Part shown: positions 7,079-13,984 of the stretch, piece after piece | Position numbering within the stretch: the first letter of the stretch is position 1 | Layout: the number at the start of each line of letters is the position of its first letter | Assembly: GCA_015661045.1 (NCBI GenBank) | Contig: JACVQG010000005.1 | Span: forward strand, 1 to 14,155 | Length of the DNA: 14,155 nt | Reading direction: 5' to 3' | Source of the DNA: Dehalococcoidia bacterium | GTDB lineage: Bacteria; Chloroflexota; Dehalococcoidia; JACVQG01 | The notes under the pieces: model-generated | What the model was told of the DNA's origin: nothing | The model's input: only the letters and a program-made list of their open reading frames with translations | The model's database searches: none | Made by a program: the position numbers and the translations under genes

Positions 7079-7498
7079 TTAACCCAGCATTTGTTTACAA
7101 GACAGGCACTCTTTATAAATGCTGGCCATATCATAATCAGGCAAGATGGCAGCCAGATTACCTGCCTGGGTTATTTTTGCATCCTCCTCCAAAAACAGGT
7201 TCATAACATCTTTGCCTGCTTTCTTTTCCGAGGGTGGTGCGGCTTCTCCGGTGGGCGGCGGCGCTGCCACACCCTGCGGTGTCAATGGCGCCGGAATCAC
7301 ATTCTGTATCGGCGCTGATGCATCCGGGCTACCCTGCGGGGAGGCTGCAACCGGTAATGGGGTTTTTGTCAGGACGCTGGCTGAAGCTGACGGTATCCCA
7401 ATTCCAGGTATCTTAGAAATTGGGAGAGACAGACCCCCATTTTCCCCTTGACCCTGCTTAAAGGGTATAAAAGACCTCAATTTAATTCCCAATGCCAT
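7079..7498 (-). CDS. Unrecognised Pro/Ala-rich protein, last gene of the archaellum operon
   Basis: I do not recognise this 139-residue protein. The gene has a near-ideal ribosome binding site (AGGAGGT, 5 bases before the ATG) and lies 23 bases after arlJ, so it is very probably translated and part of the operon. Residues 1-95 are low-complexity and rich in Pro, Ala, Ser and Gly, likely disordered. The last 45 residues, starting at DVMNLFLEEDAKI and ending CLSCKQMLG, look like a compact helical module with two nearby cysteines. No signal peptide or membrane helix is visible, so it is probably cytoplasmic. The layout, a flexible tether plus a short helical end, suggests a linker or adaptor to the ArlI/ArlJ machine, but that is inference from position. 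Confidence 0.75.
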   Translation of the reverse strand: MALGIKLRSFIPFKQGQGENGGLSLPISKIPGIGIPSASASVLTKTPLPVAASPQGSPDASAPIQNVIPAPLTPQGVAAPPPTGEAAPPSEKKAGKDVMNLFLEEDAKITQAGNLAAILPDYDMASIYKECLSCKQMLG

Positions 7499-7521
7499 GT
7501 TCTACCTCCTTATATTTTGGT

Positions 7522-8991
7522 TCAAGATGTGAAATTAAAGAGCATGTTGATAGCGGCAGGTACCACTAACAGACAAATCCCCGACGTGGCCAGGCAGATG
7601 CTAAGAAAATAGAAAAAACGGTATTTGTGGCTCCCTTCTGTAACCTGGGCTGCGCTGGAATTGGCAACAGCGAATATAATCAGCGTTGGCACCAATATCA
7701 TGTTTAACATTTTCAAATCACCCGGACTGAAGTTAAAGAAGGGTAGCATTCCCTTCATCTCTCCCATATTTGCTTTATTAACCAAACCTGCGAAGACGTC
7801 CACTACAGCCACAATGAAAACCAGTAAGGCGGAAATGGTAGCGTGCATAGTTAGTGTTAACATGCCAAAGGTTTTGCTAACTATGAGGCGCTTTTCACGC
7901 AGAGCGCTCACTTTCGAAGCCATAAGCGAGGAGCGGGCGCCTACCTCCTCCGCCTCTCCCCCTTGACTTATGGCATCCTCAAATATGGTCACGCTACGAT
8001 CAATGAGGTTACTGCCCGAATCAGTAACCATGCGACGCCAGCATAGCGCTGGTGCAATCCGCATACTTAACCTGGCATTTAGTTGCCGTATCTGAGTTGC
8101 TAAAGCCGGGAATGAACGTAAATCCAACTTTTCCATAGCTTCGGTTAGAGTAGAACCAATGGCTGTGGCTATACTACCCAGGGCTCTAAGGAAGGTACTT
8201 ATCTCGCTGTCCTTAGCGTCTACATCCCTATCCAGGCGGCTGGCCACCAGGCCCAGGGGTAAAACGATAAGGCCTGCTAATATCATAAGCACACCCAAAG
8301 GGAGACCCCGGAGAGACAGAAGGGCTGGGACCACAATGCTTATAGGCACTAAAAGCCGAAATAGGCTGTCTAGCAATCGTGCCCTCGGTGGAACTTCCTT
8401 ACCGTCCAGAGCTTTTAGCTCCCGCGGCGCCGCTTTATAAATTATCCATACGCCTATCCCGGTAACCCCTATAGCCACAACTATCAATCCCATGATAAAC
8501 GGAGTAGATGTGTTATAAATAAGCATGGAAACCACAGCCACAACCAATACCAGTGCAGAAGAAATAGTGATAGCTGTATAGGCATCCGTATATTTACGCA
8601 GTGTCTCTACTTTCCCCTCATACTCGTTACTATAAGAATCTGCCTGGACCCTGGCCTCGCGCTCCAGGAAATCCTGTTCCGCTTCGCCGGCAGTTAGAGC
8701 GCTGGAAATACGCAACAGCAGGCTCTTTATCCGGTAATCCGGAACAACTTCCCCTACCATCCGGCACGCCTCCGTGTAGTCATAGTTCATCTTTTCGGCA
8801 AGAATATATATCTTTTGGAAATACGGAGATATGCAATTGGGTAAATTGGATGCCAACTGGAAAACGCGCGACCTGGGTATCCCTGATGCTGCTATTGCCG
8901 ATAGGTACGTAAGCTGGAAGAGCAGATCGAACGAAACAGTATCGGGATTGGTAGATATCTTCTTATTAGAAGATGCCTTGCTTTTGGGCAT
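7522..8991 (-). CDS. arlJ: Archaellum assembly platform protein ArlJ (FlaJ), type II/IV secretion F superfamily
   Basis: ArlJ is the polytopic membrane protein on which ArlI acts to assemble and rotate the archaellum. This 489-residue protein has a cytoplasmic N-terminal helical region (TYLSAIAASGIPRSRVF, then SSALTAGEAEQDFLEREA). A first membrane cluster spans about 137-250 (ISSALVLVVAVVSMLIY, FIMGLIVVAIGVTGIGVWII and two more). A second cytoplasmic domain follows (SEISTFLRALGSIATAIGST), and three C-terminal helices span about 380-487. This two-domain T2SSF arrangement with the GE-x-FL-x-EA element is FlaJ-like, in contrast to the shorter PilC/GspF. The gene overlaps arlI by 26 bases, and its ribosome binding site GGAGGT lies inside arlI, implying translational coupling. 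Confidence 0.88.
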   Translation of the reverse strand: MPKSKASSNKKISTNPDTVSFDLLFQLTYLSAIAASGIPRSRVFQLASNLPNCISPYFQKIYILAEKMNYDYTEACRMVGEVVPDYRIKSLLLRISSALTAGEAEQDFLEREARVQADSYSNEYEGKVETLRKYTDAYTAITISSALVLVVAVVSMLIYNTSTPFIMGLIVVAIGVTGIGVWIIYKAAPRELKALDGKEVPPRARLLDSLFRLLVPISIVVPALLSLRGLPLGVLMILAGLIVLPLGLVASRLDRDVDAKDSEISTFLRALGSIATAIGSTLTEAMEKLDLRSFPALATQIRQLNARLSMRIAPALCWRRMVTDSGSNLIDRSVTIFEDAISQGGEAEEVGARSSLMASKVSALREKRLIVSKTFGMLTLTMHATISALLVFIVAVVDVFAGLVNKANMGEMKGMLPFFNFSPGDLKMLNMILVPTLIIFAVANSSAAQVTEGSHKYRFFYFLSICLATSGICLLVVPAAINMLFNFTS

Positions 8992-10678
8992 TAGCCATTA
9001 CCTCCAGGAGTTCATAGAAATTAGTTACCTTGGCTTCCTTATGCAATCTTTCCAACACCCTCGCCCGTTTCTCGAGCAAAGCATATATTTCCCATTTGCG
9101 CGCCGGCGGGATACCTCGTTTAACAGAAATTTTCTGTTCCAGTAAGAAGCTATTCTTATTGCCTACAAATTCAAATGTATCTGTGCCGGAGTCCCAGCGG
9201 AAGACTTCGACGAAAGAAAACGAGTCGGAAGAAGCCTCGTAGCCGATTATCTCGTTAAGGCTCATTATGCGGCGTCCACCCTTACCATTAGGCAATTTTA
9301 CGGAGTTAGTAATACAAACCACATTCAGACAGTCAATATATGTCTTGGGAATATTGATAGGATTACCCGTAAGACGCTGTATAAGCTTCTCCACTGAGGA
9401 AGCGTGGAATGTGGCCATTACCGTATGGCCGGTCTGCATAGCCTGGAAGGCTACTGCACCCTCCTCACCGCGGATTTCACCAATGACAATGTCATTGGGC
9501 CTCTGACGCAGGGCAGCTCTAAGGAGCTGGAACATGGTAACCGACGCCCCTTTTTCAGTCTGCGACATCTGGGATACCTCCCGAATCCAGTTCTTATGGG
9601 GCACCTGTAACTCGGGTGTATCTTCGATACTCACTATCTTATTATTTATCGGAACGAAAGTTGTCATTGCATTGAGAAGAGTGGTCTTACCGGAAGCTGT
9701 TTCTCCGGCCACAAAAAGGTTCATGCCTTCTTCCATAACAATAGATAGATAAGCTGCCATCGTGTAATCCAGGGTGCCAAACTCAATTATCTCCATGATG
9801 CTTAGAGGCGTCTCGCTGACCTTCCGTATCGTAAAGTTGCTGCCCCTCTGGGATACCTCTTTTCCGAAAACGATGTTTATACGGGAGCCATCAGGCAGAG
9901 TGGCGTCTACGATGGGGTTGCGCATGGTTACCGGCTTTTTCACCCGTTCAGAAAGACGCATAACAAATTCGTCCAGTTCGTCATGGGTATGGAAGACCAC
10001 TCCGGAGACAAGGCTATGAAAAATTTTGTGTTCAACGAAGATAGGCCCTAAACCGCTACAGCTTATGTCCTCGATGTAGGTATCGGATATCATGGGTTGG
10101 AGCACTCCCATACCCAGTTTGCTGCGCATGAGCATATATTTCAGCGCCGCCATTTCCTGAGGAGTAACCGATTGTATATTTACATTGCCTTTTTTTCCGT
10201 TTGAAGGTAGTTTGCCGTTCTGGCGTACTTTGAATGCCTTTTCCACACAGGCCAGAAGCACATTACGGCGCTCCTCCTCCGTACTTGCTTTAGAAATCTC
10301 ATCGGTGAAATCCAGGAGCACCCTGTCCAGGTAAACCAATTTTTCATTTAAATCCAGGCCCAAATTCGATTCAACCGGGATATACATATTACGCTTCACC
10401 TTCGGATCGGAAAAAATATGGATTAGAATATCCTGACTTACCTGATAGATAAGATTGTGCTTCGGTTCATCCCCCATTTTCCTGTTGAGAGAAGTATGGA
10501 AAGACGGGAAACCCACCTCCTGCAAAGGTAACAGGTGCAGGTATTGCAGGAGATGGATATTTTCCTGGCAGGCCGCCTGTAAGGGGGGAGGCAGCAAAGG
10601 CATAAGACTACACTGCTCCGTGCCTTCGTGAGCAGGGTGAACATTGTTATTTATTGTTGGAACTGCAAGCTGCGTCAT
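8966..10678 (-). CDS. arlI: Archaellum secretion/motor ATPase ArlI (FlaI)
   Basis: ArlI is a hexameric cytoplasmic ATPase of the VirB11/PilB superfamily that drives both archaellum assembly and rotation. This protein has 570 residues. The variable N-terminal part (1 to about 170) leads into TPQEMAALKYMLMRSKLGMG and DTYIEDISCSG. The ATPase core carries Walker A GETASGKT (325-332), the Asp box IEDTPEL (351-357) with PHKNWI after it, Walker B DIVIGEIRG (396-404) and the His box GHTVMATFHA (417-426). The IEDTPEL-PHKNWI stretch is typical of archaeal FlaI and is not usual in PilB, GspE or TadA. The ribosome binding site is modest (AAGGT). A 176-base gap with a strong palindrome separates it from arlH upstream, and arlJ overlaps its 3' end. 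Confidence 0.92.
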   Translation of the reverse strand: MTQLAVPTINNNVHPAHEGTEQCSLMPLLPPPLQAACQENIHLLQYLHLLPLQEVGFPSFHTSLNRKMGDEPKHNLIYQVSQDILIHIFSDPKVKRNMYIPVESNLGLDLNEKLVYLDRVLLDFTDEISKASTEEERRNVLLACVEKAFKVRQNGKLPSNGKKGNVNIQSVTPQEMAALKYMLMRSKLGMGVLQPMISDTYIEDISCSGLGPIFVEHKIFHSLVSGVVFHTHDELDEFVMRLSERVKKPVTMRNPIVDATLPDGSRINIVFGKEVSQRGSNFTIRKVSETPLSIMEIIEFGTLDYTMAAYLSIVMEEGMNLFVAGETASGKTTLLNAMTTFVPINNKIVSIEDTPELQVPHKNWIREVSQMSQTEKGASVTMFQLLRAALRQRPNDIVIGEIRGEEGAVAFQAMQTGHTVMATFHASSVEKLIQRLTGNPINIPKTYIDCLNVVCITNSVKLPNGKGGRRIMSLNEIIGYEASSDSFSFVEVFRWDSGTDTFEFVGNKNSFLLEQKISVKRGIPPARKWEIYALLEKRARVLERLHKEAKVTNFYELLEVMANAQKQGIF

Positions 10679-10758
10679 AAACTTACCTTATCGAAATCGA
10701 ATGCTATGTTCTGAAAATCCCTTTACTTTAATTCTTCCCCTTCCAAAGGGGGCCGGAT

Positions 10759-10794
10759 CCCCCCAACCCCCCTTATTAAGGGGGGCGAGGGGGG
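10759..10794. repeat. C6/G6 double hairpin between arlH and arlI
   Basis: Two C-runs (10759-10764, 10767-10772) can pair with two G-runs (10780-10785, 10789-10794) around the loop TTATTAA, and T-residues follow on the plus strand. It resembles the palindrome at 3837-3880 in layout. Inside an operon it could dampen downstream expression or set an mRNA end. Confidence 0.6.
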
Positions 10795-10854
10795 ATTTTA
10801 CCGAGTTCGCACATCATCAATCAAGTGTTAATGGGAGAGGGGATGTGAAATCCC

Positions 10855-11559
10855 CTACGCTCTGGCCTTTGAGAACGGAATAATACGCATACCCCAGTTA
10901 GGTTCAACTTCAAAAGAGATGATGTTCCCCGTAGTACGCTGGGCGCCCCGCACCTTGGCTACCTCCAACATCTTCACCAGTTGGGCGCCCATTGTCTCAA
11001 TGCGCAGCCTCAGGTGGGCATCGCACATGGAGCTGATCCGTGACAGGACATTCTCAGTAACAGCGTATGAATGCACAACTCCGATAAGTGTGCGGGTCCC
11101 ATTGGCCAGGCCCTTGCACTCCTCAAAATACGATATACTCTGTTCGGTGGTAGCCCGGCTGATGAAGGAGGTCAGCGCATCAACTATAACCAGGTCATGT
11201 TCCTCCGCCTGCATGGCAATAAGGGCCCTTAAGGTCTCCTCAGGATCCTCACCTTTCTTTACAGTTTTAATAGGGCGTATTTTAAGATAGTTCAGCAGGT
11301 AATAGTCAGTCATATCCAGATTCAGGCTCTTCATCTGGTTAAGCAAGCTGCGTACAGTGTTCTCAGTAGTGAACAGTGTAGCCTTGTGTCCGCAAGCCAG
11401 CGAACCCCACAATATCTGCTGGGTTAATACGGATTTGCCGGAGTCTGGCTGACCCTCTATCAGGCTCATTGATCCGACAGGGATCCCACCTCCCATTTTC
11501 TTATCTATCTCACTATTGCCGGTAGAAATATTTCCAACTACCGCTGTTTTAACTGACAT
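10855..11559 (-). CDS. arlH: Archaellum regulatory ATPase ArlH (FlaH), KaiC-like
   Basis: ArlH is a RecA/KaiC-fold ATP-binding protein that sits with ArlI and ArlJ inside the cytoplasmic ring of the archaellum motor. From the chosen start it has 234 residues. It begins with the family pattern of a short strand, then GNSEIDKKMGGGIPVGSMSL. Walker A IEGQPDSGKSVLTQQ (GQPDSGKS at 36-43) closely matches archaeal FlaH, where DSGKS or DTGKS followed by VLSQQ is usual. Walker B is DLVIVDALTS (122-131). The end, VEPNWGMRIIPFSKARA, also resembles archaeal FlaH. An upstream in-frame ATG at 11595 lies inside a palindromic repeat (11581-11608) and is rejected; the ATG at 11559 has a G-run (GGGGG) in ribosome binding position. 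Confidence 0.92.
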   Translation of the reverse strand: MSVKTAVVGNISTGNSEIDKKMGGGIPVGSMSLIEGQPDSGKSVLTQQILWGSLACGHKATLFTTENTVRSLLNQMKSLNLDMTDYYLLNYLKIRPIKTVKKGEDPEETLRALIAMQAEEHDLVIVDALTSFISRATTEQSISYFEECKGLANGTRTLIGVVHSYAVTENVLSRISSMCDAHLRLRIETMGAQLVKMLEVAKVRGAQRTTGNIISFEVEPNWGMRIIPFSKARA

Positions 11560-11580
11560 AAACGCCCCCTTTTTTTCGTT

Positions 11581-11608
11581 GTAGGGGCAATTCATGAATT
11601 GCCCCTAC
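11581..11608. repeat. Perfect 28-bp palindrome, GTAGGGGC family (second copy)
   Basis: The arms GTAGGGGCAATTCA and TGAATTGCCCCTAC are perfectly complementary. It shares length and ends with the element at 5526-5553. It lies just upstream of arlH inside the archaellum operon. Confidence 0.65.
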
Positions 11609-11641
11609 CTTATCCTTGCCTGGTATCGAAAATCCCCGCCG

Positions 11642-11660
11642 CGATTCACACCGTGAATCG
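11642..11660. repeat. 8-bp hairpin in the arlH upstream gap
   Basis: CGATTCAC and GTGAATCG flank a three-base loop. It sits between the 28-bp palindrome and the CCCCCTTTAC element. Confidence 0.45.
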
Positions 11661-11666
11661 TGGCTG

Positions 11667-11699
11667 CCCCCTTTACGTAAAGGGGGTTAGAGGGTTTTC
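11667..11699. repeat. Dispersed palindrome CCCCCTTTAC/GTAAAGGGGG (second copy)
   Basis: The 20-base core is identical to the centre of the palindrome at 3837-3880. The following bases, through the T-run, match with only two visible differences. The element sits in the 245-base gap between the ArlF/G-like pair and arlH. Confidence 0.65.
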
Positions 11700-11804
11700 T
11701 TCGTAGCATGTCTCCGTAGGTGGATATATCGTGTAAGACTGGCTACTCATCCCGCTTTATCATAATTTCCGTTTCGCTCAAGATTTTATTGTTAAGGTAT
11801 TAAC

Positions 11805-12323
11805 CTACTTTGTAAACTGGGCCGATGTAGTCACTCCATTGTTGGTTGATATACGGATAAAGATAGTTTCACCTGACCCTACCCCGGGGTTCGGCTTTAC
11901 CTGGAGTTTCATATCCTCCAGAGGGTCCAGTAGATTTATCTGATAGACCTCTGCCGCTCCATTCCACTGTATCGTGTTTACTGCCCACTCATCATTTCCC
12001 GGTGAGGTGCCTGTTGTGTATGTTAGCCTTTTAATATAAATGTTACCTGGCGCGCTATAATACTGAACTATCACATCCCAATCGGAAAAGTTTCCTAACG
12101 CTCTCTGCCCGGTGTTTCTAACATTAACCTCAAGTCCAGCACCTCCATTATCCGTCACCCCTGTGGCAGATATTATGGTGTTTACATTATCCGTTATCCT
12201 CTTCTCCATAATCTTCCAGTTATCGAATATATGGTCGGCTGAGACGATTGCGCTCTGGGCTAAAATCATCCCGCCGCTCAGGATGACACCTATACAGATT
12301 AGAGAGACGATCGCTGTTTCCAT
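11805..12323 (-). CDS. ArlF/ArlG-like archaellum stator protein (second of pair)
   Basis: In archaea ArlF and ArlG are single-helix proteins whose beta-sandwich domains sit outside the membrane and anchor the motor to the envelope. This 172-residue protein has that layout. Residues 1-27 (METAIVSLICIGVILSGGMI) form an N-terminal hydrophobic helix resembling archaellin/pilin starts. A short amphipathic stretch (DNWKIMEKRITDNVNTII) follows, and then a beta-rich domain with VNVRNTGQRALGNFSDWDVIVQYY, typical of such folds. The gene starts 2 bases after the previous stop codon with no visible ribosome binding site, so it probably depends on translational coupling. By position it corresponds to ArlG, but I cannot separate F from G by sequence. 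Confidence 0.72.
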   Translation of the reverse strand: METAIVSLICIGVILSGGMILAQSAIVSADHIFDNWKIMEKRITDNVNTIISATGVTDNGGAGLEVNVRNTGQRALGNFSDWDVIVQYYSAPGNIYIKRLTYTTGTSPGNDEWAVNTIQWNGAAEVYQINLLDPLEDMKLQVKPNPGVGSGETIFIRISTNNGVTTSAQFTK

Positions 12324-12325
12324 AT

Positions 12326-12877
12326 TTAAAAGCTAAAATTTAATTCATAGAATACGCCGTTAGGCGCTACGAACTTACCCCAGTAAGTTCCCGCTGACTG
12401 AGTGCTGGAATAATGGATGGTAACCTTGATAGTATCTGCCGTCCACCACTCTGTGCCGTTTTCGATGCTGTAGGTCCAGTTGGGCTTTGCGCCGCTGGCG
12501 TAGTCAACATAGGGGATACGCCGCCAGTTCCCCACCGGCCCTACATACACATCGGACTCCGAGATGTTCATAATACGGGTGGTGCCCACGTTCTTGACCC
12601 AGAAATAGATATCGAAGTCGCCGTCGCTATTGGCATCTACCCAGGTTCCAACCGAGTTCAGCTCTCCCGTAGATTGAATAATGGTTACCTGGGTTTCTAC
12701 ACGGTCGCTCACCCTGTTGGTGGCACTGGTGAGGCTGCTACTGCCCTGGGTAACTGCCGGGTAAACAGCATTGACTACGGCTATCGAGGCCACAACACCG
12801 GCAATGATAAGCAGAACTGAGACTATAACCTTATCTATGGAATGCCTCCTTTCCGTTGCTATTCTTTCCGTTGCCAT
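12326..12877 (-). CDS. ArlF/ArlG-like archaellum stator protein (first of pair)
   Basis: This frame gives 183 residues from the ATG at 12877, with a hydrophobic helix (VIVSVLLIIAGVVASIAVV, about 18-36) and a beta-rich outer domain. That domain contains DIYFWVKNVGTTRIMNISES, the same pattern of an NTG or NVG turn followed by a Ser/Asp-rich loop as in its neighbour. By position it matches ArlF. The start is uncertain. The ATG at 12877 overlaps the ArlCE-like gene by 47 bases and has no ribosome binding site, while AGGAGG lies 6 bases before an ATA codon at 12838 that overlaps the upstream stop. Starting there would remove a 13-residue N-terminus that is only an out-of-frame reading of the Asn-Gly repeat. 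It probably sits in the cell membrane, with its outer domain contacting the envelope. Confidence 0.72.
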   Translation of the reverse strand: MATERIATERRHSIDKVIVSVLLIIAGVVASIAVVNAVYPAVTQGSSSLTSATNRVSDRVETQVTIIQSTGELNSVGTWVDANSDGDFDIYFWVKNVGTTRIMNISESDVYVGPVGNWRRIPYVDYASGAKPNWTYSIENGTEWWTADTIKVTIHYSSTQSAGTYWGKFVAPNGVFYELNFSF

Positions 12878-13655
12878 TGAGGAAGAGGCTCAGTACAGCA
12901 GCTTCATTTTTATCGGTTAAGCTGCGCTGTACAAGGTTATCCAGTTCTATGAGTAAGGAGACTCCTTCATGCATGGACTGTCCATCACCCTCATCGGTAT
13001 TTAGTAGTTTCATCATGGTATCCCTGAGGGGAGCGGGGAAACCTCCAAGCTGGCTGTAGATGTCAACCAGTACCTCCATGCGCTGCCTCCCGACTTTCTT
13101 GACCCCATTGGCCAGCCACCGGGAGAGCATAGCCACGGTCATCAGATCGACGCTAGGACCCCTTGTCGCCGGCGGAGCCTCATTGACGGGTTGACTACCA
13201 TTAAAACCGAAACCATAATCCTTATTACCGGGGACCATCTGGGGATTACGCGGCATTTTGTTAAAATCTTCTTGCAGTGAAATATTGCCCATTTTAAAGG
13301 TCCCCGGCATGGCATCCTGGGCTGCCTTTCCGTTGCCGTTGCCGTTGCCATTACTATGCCCATTCCCGTGCCCGTTCCCGTTGCCATTACCGCTTATCAT
13401 TTTATCTTCCATTATCTTTGGTCCCCCTGTGTCATCTTTCTCATTCGTTGGTTCCATCTTTGGCATTGTTGGCTCTACTTTAGGCTCCTCTTCTGCCTTC
13501 GCAGCCGGACTCAAGCTAACCTTTTTTACATTCGGCTGGAGGCTTGCCTGGGCTGATGGATTATCTATACGCTCCTTAATATCTATCAGAACCTGTTTTA
13601 TCTCATTTTTGAGGAGCTTCATCTCCTCCTCCAATGCCTGCCATTTATCTGCCAT
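12831..13655 (-). CDS. ArlCE-like cytoplasmic ring protein of the archaellum motor
   Basis: Archaeal ArlC/D/E proteins form the cytoplasmic ring of the motor and link it to chemotaxis adaptors. This 274-residue protein begins with a likely coiled coil (ALEEEMKLLKNEIKQVL, 7-30). A charged Pro/Glu-rich linker follows, then an Asn-Gly tract (89-110). The domain at about 168-222 has DLMTVAMLSRWLANGVKKVG and RQRMEVLVDIYSQLGGF. It matches the archaeal FlaD/E domain pattern (a Trp after a short helix, a second helix ending in an aromatic-Gly turn). The C-terminal helices and a second short Asn-Gly stretch complete the protein. The ATG has an AAGGAAGGGGG ribosome binding site. It is the first gene of the operon. 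No signal peptide or membrane helix is visible. Confidence 0.75.
   Translation of the reverse strand: MADKWQALEEEMKLLKNEIKQVLIDIKERIDNPSAQASLQPNVKKVSLSPAAKAEEEPKVEPTMPKMEPTNEKDDTGGPKIMEDKMISGNGNGNGHGNGHSNGNGNGNGKAAQDAMPGTFKMGNISLQEDFNKMPRNPQMVPGNKDYGFGFNGSQPVNEAPPATRGPSVDLMTVAMLSRWLANGVKKVGRQRMEVLVDIYSQLGGFPAPLRDTMMKLLNTDEGDGQSMHEGVSLLIELDNLVQRSLTDKNEAAVLSLFLNGNGKNSNGKEAFHR
13326..13391 (-). repeat. Asn-Gly coding microsatellite-like tract
   Basis: Residues 89-110 of the ArlCE-like protein alternate Gly with Asn, His or Ser, encoded by imperfect six-base units of the type GGCAAC. The units have diverged at third positions. Slippage would usually keep frame because the unit is a multiple of three. 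Confidence 0.7.
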
Positions 13656-13838
13656 AAAACCCCCTTCCTTTTCCGAGCTTTAACACCTTTCCATTGAGTA
13701 ATTTAACAAATAGCTAGCTCTCTCACCAGAGGGATAACGCTCAAATAATTGGGGGGTATTCACCCAATTTAAACCGATAAAAAATGGGGGTTTTCCACCC
13801 TGATTTGTTATGAAAAGCGACGGAGAAACAACCCCGGC

Positions 13839-13868
13839 GCTATAGAGGAATTCAGGGAAAACATACAA
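13839..13868 (-). promoter_or_regulatory. Weak candidate promoter of the archaellum operon
   Basis: On the minus strand, TTGTAT (13868-13863) and TATAGC (13844-13839) are 18 bases apart, about 180 bases before the first archaellum gene. Both boxes are poor, and other promoters further upstream are equally possible. Confidence 0.2.
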
Positions 13869-13885
13869 CTATGGAGGTATATATT

Positions 13886-13984
13886 ATGTGGGAAAACATA
13901 TGCCCGGAGCGCATGAATCACGCGATGTTATTACACCGGGCTTTTCACCCCTCAGATTGTCAGGGAAAAGCCCCCTTTATTTGA
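13886..13984 (+). CDS. Possible 32-residue peptide gene with a good ribosome binding site
   Basis: GGAGGT lies 7 bases before an ATG that opens a 32-codon frame, MWENICPERM and so on, ending at TGA. No signal peptide, helix or known motif is visible; it has two cysteines and several histidines. It is divergent from the archaellum operon. It could be a leader peptide, a small protein or chance. The frame runs over a GCCCGG...CCGGGCTTTT inverted repeat, which could tie translation to transcription, but that is speculation. Confidence 0.3.
   Translation: MWENICPERMNHAMLLHRAFHPSDCQGKAPFI

Noticed and set aside
6794..7318. 174-codon plus-strand frame
   Set aside because: It lies over the hairpin-rich spacer and antisense to the end of the archaellum operon. 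Its protein is low-complexity without motifs, and it has no ribosome binding site.
11560..11595. Upstream ATG of ArlH at 11595
   Set aside because: It lies within the 28-bp palindrome and adds 12 residues unlike the family. The ATG at 11559 has a G-rich ribosome binding site and family-like sequence after it.
13326..13391. Possible CRISPR or tandem-repeat array
   Set aside because: The repeats are short imperfect codon pairs within a gene, without spacers.
7079..13655. Reading the cluster as a Tad or type IV pilus system
   Set aside because: ArlI and ArlJ belong to broad superfamilies shared with Tad and pili. A FlaH-like KaiC-fold ATPase, a FlaD/E-like ring protein and the gene order are specific to archaella, and no TadZ, TadB/TadC pair or PilQ is seen.
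13774..13780. CCGATAA as a flagellar sigma-28 promoter -10
   Set aside because: There is no matching -35 TAAA at the right spacing, and the motif is on the plus strand, facing away from the archaellum operon.
13680..13868. 62-codon minus-strand frame upstream of the ArlCE-like gene
   Set aside because: It has no ribosome binding site and no motif, and it crosses local inverted repeats. It is more likely a leader region.
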